64,000 bases of DNA from positions 1 through 64,000 of the forward strand of contig JAFUYE010000094.1 of the NCBI GenBank assembly GCA_017470715.1. The letters are read 5' to 3'. This DNA comes from Selenomonadaceae bacterium. Its GTDB lineage: Bacteria; Bacillota; Negativicutes; Selenomonadales; Selenomonadaceae. Made by a program: the position numbers and the translations under genes. Positions 46,503 to 55,320 of the stretch are shown here, piece after piece; position 1 is the stretch's first letter, and every line of letters begins with the position of its first letter. The notes beneath the pieces are model-generated. The model did no database searches. It worked only from the letters and a program-made list of their open reading frames with translations, and was not told where the DNA came from.

Positions 46503-47672
46503 ATGTTTCTGTTAATCACTGCGGCAATTTTCGGTTTGATAATGGCAACCGCGCTTTTCGCGATAAAATTTTTGTTCAGCGGGCACATGGCTCGAAAATT
46601 CTACAAACTTTTCGCGACGACCGATTTAATAATTTTGTGCGTGATAATTTTCGGCTGGGCAATTCGTTCGCTCGTGCCGGAAACTTTTATCGCGATTTTC
46701 GGCAACCTCGCGACGATTTTTATCATGACGCAACTGTTCTGCGGAATATTTGTCATCTGCGCGCTAATCGCAAGATTTTTTTATCGCAAATTTCACAAGC
46801 CGACGAAGTTTGACCCGCAACGACGGAAACTTTTGGCTCGCGGGATTGTTTATCCGTTTTTGAGTTTGGCGACCGCACTTTACGGCAACCGTGTCGAAAA
46901 AAATTCCGACGTTGAAAATTTCATCGACGTTCCGATAAAAAATCTTCCGCATGAACTCGACGGCTTTAAAATCGCGCAGATTTCCGATTTACATTTGGGC
47001 GCATATTTTGGTTTGGAACGTCTCGAAAGTTTGTTGCAACGAATTGCCGACTCAAAACCTGATTTGCTCGCGATAACCGGCGATATTTTTGACGACGTGA
47101 ATTTAAATCCCGCCGCGATTAAAATTGTCGACGCTTTCACGAACAAATTCAAGTTCGGGATTTATTACATTCACGGCAACCACGAACATTTTCGCGGCAT
47201 CAAGCAGATTGAGCAAATGCTCACGCAAACGAAAATTCATTGGCTCGTTAATCGTTCGCGGCACGTCACGTCGAAACTTTTTATCGCGGGCGTCGATTAT
47301 CCGCAACGTGCACCCGTCACAAGCTCAAATGACGACGAACACACGAAAATTTTTGCCGAAGCCCGAAAAAGTTTCATGGACGATGCAACGAAATACATTC
47401 CGGACGACGCGATAAAAATTTTGCTCGCACATCATCCGGAATTCATTGACGACGGTGCGGAACGAAATTTTGCGCTGACTTTGACGGGACACACGCACGG
47501 AAGTCAATTTGGAATTTTTGGCGTGCCGTTGTTTCCGGTTTTCAAATACACTCGCGGAATTATCAAAATCGGCGACTCAATCGGCTATGTTCACGTCGGA
47601 AACGGCAGTTGGTTCCCGTTTCGGCTCGGTTGCCCGCCCGAAATTGCTTACTTCACGCTCAAAGCGAAATAA
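46503..47672 (+). CDS. Membrane-anchored metallophosphoesterase
   Basis: The N-terminal 120 residues hold about three membrane helices. The rest is a calcineurin-like phosphoesterase with all metal motifs: QISDLHLG, ITGDIFDD, YIHGNHEHF, LLAHHPEF and LTGHTHGSQFG. This fits the YkuE/YpbG-like family; Bacillus YkuE is a surface phosphoesterase. GGAGG precedes the ATG. The substrate is unknown. Confidence 0.88.
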   Translation: MFLLITAAIFGLIMATALFAIKFLFSGHMARKFYKLFATTDLIILCVIIFGWAIRSLVPETFIAIFGNLATIFIMTQLFCGIFVICALIARFFYRKFHKPTKFDPQRRKLLARGIVYPFLSLATALYGNRVEKNSDVENFIDVPIKNLPHELDGFKIAQISDLHLGAYFGLERLESLLQRIADSKPDLLAITGDIFDDVNLNPAAIKIVDAFTNKFKFGIYYIHGNHEHFRGIKQIEQMLTQTKIHWLVNRSRHVTSKLFIAGVDYPQRAPVTSSNDDEHTKIFAEARKSFMDDATKYIPDDAIKILLAHHPEFIDDGAERNFALTLTGHTHGSQFGIFGVPLFPVFKYTRGIIKIGDSIGYVHVGNGSWFPFRLGCPPEIAYFTLKAK

Positions 47673-47690
47673 ATTTTTGGAGGTTTTAAC

Positions 47691-48062
47691 ATGAGAATTA
47701 TCAACACGGAAAACGCGCCCGCAGCTATCGGCCCGTACAGTCAGGCGATTAAAGTCAACGGACTTTTGTACACGTCGGGGCAAATCGCGATTGATCCCGC
47801 TGTCGGCAAAATTGTCGCGAAAACGATTGAGGAGCAAGCCGAACAGTGCTGCAAAAATTTGGCGGCGATTTTGGACGAAGCCGGCTACGATTTCAGCGAA
47901 GTTTTCAAGACGACGTGTTTTCTTGCCGACATTTCCGATTTTAAAGCGTTCAACGAGGTTTACGCGAAATATTTTGTCAGCAAACCTGCGCGCAGTTGCG
48001 TTGCCGTAAAAGATTTGCCTGCGGGCGCGCTCTGTGAGATTGAATTAATCGCGGCAAAATGA
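47691..48062 (+). CDS. ridA: RidA family enamine/imine deaminase
   Basis: RidA removes reactive 2-aminoacrylate-type enamines made by PLP enzymes. The 123-residue protein has APAAIGPYSQAIKV, YTSGQIAIDP and the C-terminal ARSCVAVKDLPAGALCEIE with the conserved Arg and Glu. GGAGG precedes the ATG. It overlaps the next gene by four bases. Confidence 0.95.
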   Translation: MRIINTENAPAAIGPYSQAIKVNGLLYTSGQIAIDPAVGKIVAKTIEEQAEQCCKNLAAILDEAGYDFSEVFKTTCFLADISDFKAFNEVYAKYFVSKPARSCVAVKDLPAGALCEIELIAAK

Positions 48063-48871
48063 TTCGCGTTGAAAATTTGCGTCACGTCTACAAAACTGCG
48101 AACGGCGATAAAATTGCGCTTGACGGATTGAATTTGACGATTGACGACGGCGAATTTGTTGCGATTATCGGCACGAACGGTTCAGGCAAGTCGACGTTAG
48201 CGAAACATTTCAACGCGTTGTTGCTCCCGACAAGCGGAAAAGTTTTCGTCGACGAAACGGACACTTCGGACGAAAAAAATCTTTGGAACGTGCGAAAAAA
48301 TGTCGGAATGGTTTTTCAAAATCCCGACAGCGAAATTGTTGCGGCGATTGTCGAGGACGATGTTGCTTTCGGGCTTGAAAATTTAGGAATTCCGCCGGAA
48401 AAAATCCGTGAACGCGTAGATTTGTCACTTGACGCGGTGAACATGACAAATTACAAAAATTTCGCGCCGAGCAAGTTGAGCGGCGGACAAAAACAACGAA
48501 TCGCAATCGCGGGCGTTATCGCAATGCAAACGAAAATTATCGTGCTTGACGAACCGACGGCAATGCTTGACCCGCAAGGTCGCCGCGAAATTATGTCGCT
48601 GGTAAAAAAACTTCACGCGCAAGGCAAAACGATAATTTACATAACGCATTTCATGGAAGAAGCGTCGCAAGCGCAAAAAATTTTCGTCATGGAACGCGGA
48701 AAAATTTTACGTTCGGGCACGCCGCACGAAATCTTTACGAACGTCGCCGAAATGAAACGTTTGGGCTTTGACGTGCCTGTTGCCGCAGAACTTGCCGAAC
48801 GTTTGCGAAAAAAATTCAAGCTCCCGAAAAAAATTTTGACGGCGGACGAACTTGCGGAGGCTTTGAAATGA
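48059..48871 (+). CDS. ecfA1: Energy-coupling factor transporter ATPase A1
   Basis: This is one of the two ATPases of ECF vitamin/metal importers. Walker A is GTNGSGKSTLAKHFNALL, the Q-loop region VGMVFQNPDSEIVAAIVEDDVAFG is diagnostic for EcfA1, the signature is LSGGQKQRIAIAG and Walker B IIVLDEPTAMLDP. It overlaps ridA and the next ATPase by four bases each. The transmembrane EcfT gene, normally third, is absent. Confidence 0.93.
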   Translation: MIRVENLRHVYKTANGDKIALDGLNLTIDDGEFVAIIGTNGSGKSTLAKHFNALLLPTSGKVFVDETDTSDEKNLWNVRKNVGMVFQNPDSEIVAAIVEDDVAFGLENLGIPPEKIRERVDLSLDAVNMTNYKNFAPSKLSGGQKQRIAIAGVIAMQTKIIVLDEPTAMLDPQGRREIMSLVKKLHAQGKTIIYITHFMEEASQAQKIFVMERGKILRSGTPHEIFTNVAEMKRLGFDVPVAAELAERLRKKFKLPKKILTADELAEALK

Positions 48872-49677
48872 TTCGTGTTTGTGACGTAAATTTTACTTAC
48901 ATGACGGGCACGCCGTTTGAAAAAACCGCGCTGAAAAATATTTCGTTCGACGTTTCGGAAGGCGAAGTTTTGGCAATCGCGGGACACACCGGCAGCGGAA
49001 AATCGACGTTGATTCAAATTGTCGCGGGACTGATTGACTTGCAACGCGGCACGGTCGAAATTGACAACTTGCCCGTCACAGACAAAAAAATTCGCCGATT
49101 GGTCGGAATCGTGTTTCAATATCCCGAACATCAGCTGTTTGAAGAAACCGTGGCGAAAGATATTGCGTTTGCGCCGAAAAATTTCGGATTGAGCGACGAT
49201 GAAATTTCTGCGCGGGTCGATGAGGCAATGCGGCAAGTCGGGCTTGATTCGTCGCTGAAAAATGTTTCACCGTTTGAACTTTCTGGCGGACAGCGTCGAC
49301 GGGCGGCAATCGCGGGAATTTTGGCGATGAAACCGAAATATTTAATCCTCGACGAACCGACGGCGGGACTTGACCCGAAAGCCAAAGAAAATCTCCTGCA
49401 TGAAATTTTCGGAGCCGTAAAAAAATCGGGCGTGACGATAATTTTAGTTTCGCACAACATGGACGACATAGCGCGTTTCGCCGACAGAGTAATCGTCCTT
49501 GCACAGGCAGAAAAAATTTTCGACGGCAAACCGCGTGAACTTTTTGCCCGCGAAGAAATTTTAACCCGCGCAGGTTTGGAACCGCCGCCGATAACGCAAC
49601 TGATGAAAACTTTGGGCGTCAACGAAATTGTTTTGTCGCTCGACGAGGCGGAAAAACTTTTGCTGAAAAAAAATTAA
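48868..49677 (+). CDS. ecfA2: Energy-coupling factor transporter ATPase A2
   Basis: The partner of EcfA1. It begins IRVCDVNFTYMTGTPFEKTAL and has Walker A GHTGSGKST, the diagnostic VGIVFQYPEHQLFEETVAKDIAF, signature ELSGGQRRRAAIAG and Walker B LILDEPTAGLDP. A terminator follows directly, so ecfT and truA, the usual next genes, are not in this transcript. Confidence 0.93.
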   Translation: MIRVCDVNFTYMTGTPFEKTALKNISFDVSEGEVLAIAGHTGSGKSTLIQIVAGLIDLQRGTVEIDNLPVTDKKIRRLVGIVFQYPEHQLFEETVAKDIAFAPKNFGLSDDEISARVDEAMRQVGLDSSLKNVSPFELSGGQRRRAAIAGILAMKPKYLILDEPTAGLDPKAKENLLHEIFGAVKKSGVTIILVSHNMDDIARFADRVIVLAQAEKIFDGKPRELFAREEILTRAGLEPPPITQLMKTLGVNEIVLSLDEAEKLLLKKN

Positions 49678-49707
49678 GCGTCGGAAGTTATCCAACGCTT
49701 TTTTTTA
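49676..49707. terminator. Bidirectional terminator, ecfA2 / cvfB
   Basis: AAGCGTCGGA and TCCAACGCTT pair around a short loop, followed by T8, between converging genes. Confidence 0.85.
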
Positions 49708-50766
49708 TTCGGCAAGCTTGAAATTGTCGCCGACCTTTTGAATCAGTCGCTGTTTGAACAAATGCCCGACCGCACGTTTAAAAGCCGCCTTACTGAGTTT
49801 GAACACCGCGAAAATTTTTTCCGGTGAACTTTTGTCGTTCAAAGTAAGTTCACCGCCGTTTTTCTGCATGAACGCAAGAATTTTTTCGGCATCGGGGTCA
49901 AGTGCATTTTCTTTCGTGTCGCGAAGTGAGCCGTCAAGTCGCCCGTCATCACGAACAAAAGTCACACGAACGTTGACGATTTCGCCGGCTCTGAGCACAC
50001 GCGGAATAAATTTTTGCGGAACGAAGACGATATTCCGATTTTCGCTGAAGATAAACGCGCCCGCTTCGGTAATGTTGTAAATTGTGCCCGTGATTGTGTC
50101 GCCGAGTTTGATATTTTCGGCAGGTTTGGACGCACGGCGAATTTCGTCGGAAACTTTCATTGACGCGGCAAGTCGACCGGATTTATCGCTGTAAAGTTTC
50201 GCCCAAACGATTTCGCCGACTTTCGGACGCCCGACCATTTCGGCAAACGGCATAAAAATTCCGCGTTCGGCACCTGCGTCGACAAATGCGCCGTTTTCGG
50301 TGACGTTGATGATTTTGAGCCGTGCAATTTGTCCCACGCGCAATTTCGGGACGCGCATACTTGCCGTCAAGCGTTTTTTCGGGTCAAGATACAAAAAAAC
50401 TTTCACCGTGTCGCCGATTGAAACTTCGGACGTTTGCTGAGCTTTGTGCAATAAAATATCGTCGGAAGTGTTGCCCGTGCCCGCGTCGAGGAATGCGCCC
50501 ATTTCGTTTTGACGGACAACTTTCAATTCCGCGACGGTCATGGGAATTTTCGGGATACGCATGGTTGCCGCCAAGCGTTTTTTCGGGTCGAGATACAAAA
50601 AAACTTTCACCGTGTCGCCGATTGAAACTTCGGACGTTTGCTGAGCCTTGTGCAACAAAATATCGTCGGAAGTGTTGCCCGTGCCCGCGTCGAGGAACGC
50701 GCCCAATTCGTTCGTGCGGACAACTTGCAATTCCGCGACGGTCATCGGTTTGAGTTCAGTCTTCAT
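49705..50766 (-). CDS. cvfB: CvfB-like S1 RNA-binding protein with duplicated first S1 domain
   Basis: CvfB-type proteins have three S1 OB-fold domains and a winged helix, and affect virulence-gene expression in staphylococci. Here residues 7-74 and 75-142 are almost identical (same GAFLDAGTGNTSDDILLHKA core), so the first S1 unit was copied in frame recently. It is followed by S1 units near 145-210 and 220-290 and a winged-helix end (residues 295-353). The unit DNA is 204 bases (50545-50748 and 50341-50544). The start overlaps the rsfS end by 11 bases. Confidence 0.83.
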   Translation of the reverse strand: MKTELKPMTVAELQVVRTNELGAFLDAGTGNTSDDILLHKAQQTSEVSIGDTVKVFLYLDPKKRLAATMRIPKIPMTVAELKVVRQNEMGAFLDAGTGNTSDDILLHKAQQTSEVSIGDTVKVFLYLDPKKRLTASMRVPKLRVGQIARLKIINVTENGAFVDAGAERGIFMPFAEMVGRPKVGEIVWAKLYSDKSGRLAASMKVSDEIRRASKPAENIKLGDTITGTIYNITEAGAFIFSENRNIVFVPQKFIPRVLRAGEIVNVRVTFVRDDGRLDGSLRDTKENALDPDAEKILAFMQKNGGELTLNDKSSPEKIFAVFKLSKAAFKRAVGHLFKQRLIQKVGDNFKLAE

Positions 50767-51100
50767 AAATTTTTATTTTCGCCTCGCTCCAAAGTTGTTC
50801 GAGCGCATAATATTGGCGATTTTCTTCCTTGAAAATGTGCACGACAACATCGCCGTAATCAAGCAGAATCCATTCGCCTTCGTGATAGCCTTCGCGGTGG
50901 CTGTAATGAATTTCGGCTTTGTCGAGTTCCTCTTCAATGTTGTCGGCAATGGCGCGAACTTGTGTTGCCGTTTGAGCGGAACAGACGACAAAATAATCCG
51001 TCGAGAACATCAAACCGCGCATATCCATCGTGATAATTTCGCTTGCTTTTTTGTCGCTTGCCGCCTTGCAAATTTTCAATGCCAAATCAAAAGTTTTCAA
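50756..51100 (-). CDS. rsfS: Ribosomal silencing factor RsfS
   Basis: RsfS binds ribosomal protein uL14 and stops subunit joining when nutrients are low. The 114-residue protein has the core DYFVVCSAQTATQVRAIADNI and EGEWILLDYGDVVVHIF. The TTG start follows GGAGGCGATTTGAT. It lies after the LCP gene in the conserved nadD-yqeK-LCP-rsfS order. Confidence 0.95.
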   Translation of the reverse strand: MKTFDLALKICKAASDKKASEIITMDMRGLMFSTDYFVVCSAQTATQVRAIADNIEEELDKAEIHYSHREGYHEGEWILLDYGDVVVHIFKEENRQYYALEQLWSEAKIKIYED

Positions 51101-51124
51101 ATCAAATCGCCTCCGTATAAAAAT

Positions 51125-52162
51125 TTATTCGTTAGTCGTAACTTCGCCGCCGATAATTTCGCTGTCCGCGTCGCTTTCGTCAGATTTTTGAATCAGGTCT
51201 TGGAACGGAAACAGTTCGCTTATGCGTGCTTCGATTTCAGCGATATTCGGTACCCATGCGCCGTCAACGTTTTCCGAACCGGGCAAAAGCAGCGTCGACG
51301 GCGGATCGGAATTCATTTTACGCAGGACGTTCGCCAAATGTGCCGAGTCGAAAATTTCTGCGCTTGTTTCCATGCGGTTGCGGAAAATATCGGCAATGGC
51401 GGGCAGTTTCGGTAAAGTTTCAAGCTGCAAAACTTTGGCGTAAAGAGCTTTGATAAATTTTTGTTGACGTTGCACGCGTCCCATGTCGCCGAGTTTTTCG
51501 CCGCGCCAACGCAGATATTTTTGCACGTCTTCGCCCGAAAGATGCTGATAGCCTTGCGGAATGTGAATCGACAAGCCCGCCGCTTCGTCTTCGTAATCCA
51601 TATTTTCTTCGACGTAAATATCCAGTCCGCCCAAAACGTCAATCAGTTCCGCAAAAGTTTGCATGTCGATGATTATGTATTGGTGAATCGGGACGTTGAG
51701 CAGGTTTGAAACTTCGCGAACGAGTAAATTTGCGCCGCCGGTGCCGTACAACGTGCCGATTTTGCCCGAAACTCTTCGCGAACTTACCAGCGTGTCACGT
51801 GGGATTGAAATTATTCGCGATTTGCCGGTTTCGTTCACGAAACTCAAAACCAAAATCGTATCGGCTTCGGGTTCTTCGCTGTCGTCAACGCCGAGAATCA
51901 AAACGTTCGTGTAGCTCTCGAATTTCGGATCGATATTGCCCGTGCGCGCCGTGCGTCTGTCGGTGTAGCCTTGGTACATGTCGGCGAACTCATTATAAAC
52001 GCGAGTGCCCGCGTTGTATATACCGTAGGCGACAAATAAAAACGCCGAAAAAAGCGTACCCAAAATCACCAGCGTAAAAATCATACGAAAAAATCTCGTC
52101 CGATTTCGACGTTGCATGGCTTTGCGTTTTTTGTCGATGTTTTTTTGGGTTGTGTTAGCCAT
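51125..52162 (-). CDS. LytR-CpsA-Psr (LCP) family cell-wall polymer ligase
   Basis: LCP proteins attach anionic or other glycopolymers to peptidoglycan. The 345-residue protein has a basic N-terminus, one membrane anchor (about 25-48) and the LCP domain from ILGVDDSEEPEADTILVLSF, with SIPRDTLV and YGTGGANLLVREVSNLLNVP. The C-terminal acidic tail is not conserved. It is placed between yqeK and rsfS as in many Bacillota, although a repeat copy of about 175 bases separates it from yqeK. Confidence 0.92.
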   Translation of the reverse strand: MANTTQKNIDKKRKAMQRRNRTRFFRMIFTLVILGTLFSAFLFVAYGIYNAGTRVYNEFADMYQGYTDRRTARTGNIDPKFESYTNVLILGVDDSEEPEADTILVLSFVNETGKSRIISIPRDTLVSSRRVSGKIGTLYGTGGANLLVREVSNLLNVPIHQYIIIDMQTFAELIDVLGGLDIYVEENMDYEDEAAGLSIHIPQGYQHLSGEDVQKYLRWRGEKLGDMGRVQRQQKFIKALYAKVLQLETLPKLPAIADIFRNRMETSAEIFDSAHLANVLRKMNSDPPSTLLLPGSENVDGAWVPNIAEIEARISELFPFQDLIQKSDESDADSEIIGGEVTTNE

Positions 52163-52249
52163 TTGAGTTTCGCTCGCTTCCGGCTCGAAGAAAATTTTTC
52201 ATTATCGCAATACAACGACGGTGGTTGTTAGCTGAGTCAAACTTTTTTT

Positions 52250-52424
52250 GTTGAATCAACTTTTCTTTGCTTGCCCAAAGAAAAGTTGCAAAAGAAAGGG
52301 CACTCCTACGCGGAGGGCGTTACGTTGTCGCTGTAAAAATGTATCGGCAACGCGTGCCGCTCGTGCCGGCAGGTGAAACGTCCTGTTTCAACTGCCGGCG
52401 AGGCCGTCATCCATGACGGCCTCT
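52250..52424 (-). repeat. Three-hairpin intergenic repeat, copy 5
   Basis: Hairpin 1 (52400-52423) is a perfect GAGGCCGTCA-type stem. Hairpin 2 has the stem GCCGGCAG/CTGCCGGC. Hairpin 3 (52258-52289) is CAACTTTTCTTTG/CAAAGAAAAGTTG. The central box GCACGAGCGGCACGCGTTGC is kept. It splits yqeK from the LCP gene and points the same way as both. Confidence 0.88.
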
Positions 52425-52427
52425 TAT

Positions 52428-53003
52428 TTACGCGTTGTTTTTGTTGAGCAACAGGAAATTTCTTGCGGCGACGGTGTCGGGGTGCACAAGTGAATTTTTC
52501 TGCACGACGAAAATTATTGATTCGCTTAACGCCGTCAACAAAATTTCGTCCAAAGATTTTTCGTCGACCAGTGCGCGCAGATTTTCCACGCCGGGATAAT
52601 TTCTGTTCGGTTCAATCATGTCCGCGAAATAAATAATTTTGTCGAGTACGGTCATATTCGGTGCCCCGACGGTGTGACGGTGAATAGCCTGCGAAATTTC
52701 CGCGTCGTCCACGCCGTAAATGTCGGTTATCATTTTCGCGCCGATATACGCGTGCAACAAAAGCGGCATTGCCCGTTCGACTTCGCCGATTTCGATACCG
52801 TAACGTTCAGCCTGCGCGGGAAGTTCGTCGTTTTCAAATTCGCGTGCGCAGTCGTGCAAAAGTCCCGCAATGTAAGCTTTGGTTTCGTCGACGCCGAATT
52901 TTTTCGCCAAAGTGACGGCGGTATTCGCCACACCGATTGAGTGCGCGAATCTGCTTTTTTTCAAGCGACGCTGAAGTTCGCGGCGCATTTCGTCAACAGT
53001 CAT
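52428..53003 (-). CDS. yqeK: YqeK-type HD hydrolase (symmetrical diadenosine tetraphosphatase)
   Basis: YqeK proteins cleave Ap4A to two ADP in Gram-positive bacteria. The 191-residue protein has the HD-site residues in SRFAHSIGVANTAVTLA, AGLLHDCARE and HAYIGAKM, plus IHRHTVGAPNMTVLDKIIYFAD and EPNRNYPGVENLR. Its normal upstream neighbour nadD is separated from it by the Rpn relic. Confidence 0.93.
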   Translation of the reverse strand: MTVDEMRRELQRRLKKSRFAHSIGVANTAVTLAKKFGVDETKAYIAGLLHDCAREFENDELPAQAERYGIEIGEVERAMPLLLHAYIGAKMITDIYGVDDAEISQAIHRHTVGAPNMTVLDKIIYFADMIEPNRNYPGVENLRALVDEKSLDEILLTALSESIIFVVQKNSLVHPDTVAARNFLLLNKNNA

Positions 53004-53028
53004 AAAATTTTACTCCGTAGTATTCGAA

Positions 53029-54255
53029 TCAACTTTTGCAAGGCTCAAAATTTTTTCTTCGCTCCGTGTAGTAGATGCGTTTAGCGTCCTCGACCCATTG
53101 CTCGTTGTACTTGGTGATAATCAATGCCGTCGCCTCCGAATCGTTTTGGGCGAGTTTCAAAATTTGTTCTTCGCTCCAGCCGGTTGCCTTGACGATAAAC
53201 TCAATGGGCGTTTTGACTGCCAACAAATTTTTAATCATGCTCAACTGAGCTTGCTCCGTGTAGTAAGCGCGCATGGCATCGTTGTCCCATTCTTCGTTGT
53301 ATTCGGTGATAATCATGTCGTTGCCTCCGAATCGTTTTGAGCGAGTTTCAAAATTTGTTCTTCGCTCCAGCCGGTTGCCTTGACGATAAACTCAATGGGC
53401 GTTTTGACTGCCAAAAAATTTTTAATCATGCTCAGTTGCTTTTCTTGTTGACCTTGCTGAATACCTTGCTGAATACCTTGCTGAATACCTTGCTGAATAC
53501 CTTGCTGAATACCTTGCTGAATACCCTGCTGAATACCTTGCTCCGTGTAGTAAGTGCGTATGGCGTCTTTGTCCCAGTCTTCGTTGTATTCGGTGATAAT
53601 CATTTTAAACAGCTCCCATTCGTGTTCAAGCAGAAAATCTTTCATCCACGCCCGCGCCGTCATGAAATGTTTGTACGCCTCGAAAAAAGCCGATTCGTCT
53701 TCCAAACCGTTGCGCTTATTCAAAGTCACGCGCTCCACGAACGCGCAATAATCATCAAGCGGCAAAGATTTTTTCAGCAAGTCCCGATTATGCGGCGGGT
53801 TGAGATTGTAAAATTTCACTTTCAGTTCAAGGCTGTCCGTCGGCTCTTTGAACGAATTACTCAACTTCATTTCGTTAAAAGCCGGTGCCGATTCACGCCC
53901 GTTGTAGAAAACGTAAAATTCGGGACGCGGCAACTCTATCGCCTTCAGGTTGTAAATCTGCCGCGAAAATTCTTTGTCGTAAAGTTTGTTCAGCAAGTTT
54001 ACGAAGTACAGCAAAAATCGCAGCGGCATATTTTCGTTCAAGGTCGTTTGATGTTCGATTAAAATCAGCAGTCGTCCGCGAAATGTGCAGGAAATATCGT
54101 TTTTGCGCTTGCTGAAAAAAGTTTCGTCGAGCCGTGTTGATTTCGATTTCGTTCGGATCTGTGGCGTCTTCGCCCGTCAAAGCGTTGCACAAACTCAAAA
54201 GCCGCGCCTTGTCGTTAAAGTAAAATCTGAAAAACGTATCGCGATATTTTTTCAA
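53029..54255 (-). pseudogene. Rpn/PDDEXK-type nuclease, frameshifted, with tail duplications
   Basis: The frame starts at TTG 54255 (overlapping the nadD stop) with KKYRDTFFRFYFNDKARLLSL, then needs one G removed near 54125-54130 to continue into LDETFFSKRKNDIS and LLILIEHQTTLNENMPLR, the nuclease core of Rpn/transposase_31 proteins. The C-terminal tail unit (IITEYNEDWDKDAI to QILKLAQNDSEAT) is followed by a second copy, reached after a one-base deletion near 53315, and the start of a third. A GIQQ repeat (12 bp, seven units) lies at 53458-53541. It splits nadD from yqeK and is probably inactive as read. Confidence 0.8.
53458..53541 (-). repeat. Tandem 12-bp repeat encoding GIQQ
   Basis: Seven units of ACCTTGCTGAAT (plus strand), one with a single base change. 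They encode seven GIQQ units in the Rpn relic. Such runs can change length by slippage. Confidence 0.9.
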
Positions 54256-54869
54256 CGGTACAGTCCCTCCCGCAAGATATATTCTTCGACGGCTTCGGGC
54301 ACGAGATATTTTATCGAACGACCGCTTTTGACGCGCTGACGAATTTGAGTCGACGAAATTTCAATCGCGGGTGTCGTCACGCGGTGAATGTGTTCGCTTG
54401 CCGCCGTGCCGAAAAATTTTTCCGTCGCAGAAAAATCCACGTCCACGCCGGGGCGCGTTGTCGCAATGAAATGACTGCGTTCGACAAGTTTTTTTGCTTC
54501 GTGCCACTTCGACAAGTCCGACAGCGAATCCGCGCCGATTATGAAAAATAATTCCGTTGTCGCGCCGAATTTTTTATGCAGTTCGTCCATCGTGTCGAGC
54601 GTGTACGAAAGTCCCGTGCGTTTAATTTCCATGTCCGAGACCGTGAAAAATTTATTTGAGCGCGTCGCCAATGTCGTCATTGCCAAACGATGAATTTCGT
54701 CCGTGACGTGACGAGCCAACTTGTGCGGCGGGCGCGCAGCGGGTATGAATAAAATTTCGTCGAGTGAAAAACTTTCACGCACGAATTCCGCCGTCGCCAA
54801 ATGTCCGAGATGAATCGGGTCGAAGGTGCCGCCCATTATTCCGATTTTTTTTGAGGGCATGGAAGTCAT
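54252..54869 (-). CDS. nadD: Nicotinate-nucleotide adenylyltransferase
   Basis: NadD makes deamido-NAD from nicotinate mononucleotide and ATP. The protein has the nucleotidyltransferase motif GGTFDPIHLGHLATAE, FIPAARPPHK, FIIGADSLSDLSKWHEA and the C-terminal ISSTQIRQRVKSGRSIKYLVP with ISSTxIR. ATG at 54869 has AAAGG at ten bases; an ATG at 54878 overlapping the upstream stop (TAATG) is also possible. It belongs to the proA-nadD-yqeK series. Confidence 0.94.
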   Translation of the reverse strand: MTSMPSKKIGIMGGTFDPIHLGHLATAEFVRESFSLDEILFIPAARPPHKLARHVTDEIHRLAMTTLATRSNKFFTVSDMEIKRTGLSYTLDTMDELHKKFGATTELFFIIGADSLSDLSKWHEAKKLVERSHFIATTRPGVDVDFSATEKFFGTAASEHIHRVTTPAIEISSTQIRQRVKSGRSIKYLVPEAVEEYILREGLYR

Positions 54870-54877
54870 TATCTGCA

Positions 54878-55144
54878 TTACCTTTCATTTGCCATTTTAA
54901 TCGTCATTTCGTTGCAAAGTTTCAAGAAATGGTTGTGGGCGGAAATTCTCGCGTCATTTAACATTTTCTCTTCTTCAGATGTTAGTTTGCGACCGGTATA
55001 ACCGGCTCTTGATAAGTCGAAGTTATCTTCCAGTTCTTTGCGTTCCATTTCAGGGAACAGCTGAACCCCTAGCCGCACAAATTCTTCTTTGTCCTTAGTT
55101 TCTATCCATCTGTCGAACAACTCAATGTCGGATTCGCTTGCCAT
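54878..55144 (-). CDS. Unknown 88-residue acidic protein
   Basis: The frame from ATG 55144 encodes ASESDIELFDRWIETKDKEEF, then an acidic helical stretch and MTIKMANER at the end. The longer upstream extension is low-complexity, overlaps two other genes and has no ribosome site. Its stop overlaps a possible nadD start. I recognise no family. The position between proA and nadD is unusual. Confidence 0.55.
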   Translation of the reverse strand: MASESDIELFDRWIETKDKEEFVRLGVQLFPEMERKELEDNFDLSRAGYTGRKLTSEEEKMLNDARISAHNHFLKLCNEMTIKMANER

Positions 55145-55167
55145 TGTCAAAGCACTTCTTTCAATGT

Positions 55168-55320
55168 CTATTCCGAGGTGATTATTACGAACAGAAAAAT
55201 TATCAGCGACGTTAGAAAAATTATCGTGACTGCGCGGGCGTAATCTTTGAAGTCGTGACGGGCTTTCGGTGTGCGGAAATAATTTTTCAGCGTGCGAAAA
55301 TATCCGCGAAGATTTTTCAC
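55168..55320 (-). CDS. Unknown 50-residue membrane protein
   Basis: GTG at 55320 overlaps the stop of the DUF6508 gene (GTGA). The protein has a basic N-terminal half and one C-terminal membrane helix (AVTIIFLTSLIIFLFVIITS). No family is recognised. The coupling to the gene before it supports a real, linked gene. Confidence 0.5.
   Translation of the reverse strand: MKNLRGYFRTLKNYFRTPKARHDFKDYARAVTIIFLTSLIIFLFVIITSE

Noticed and set aside
53458-53541. Regular short repeats as a possible CRISPR array
   Set aside because: Units are only 12 bases with no spacers and keep a reading frame; it is a coding minisatellite. The AGCTTTA and GAATTAG arrays also lack spacers.
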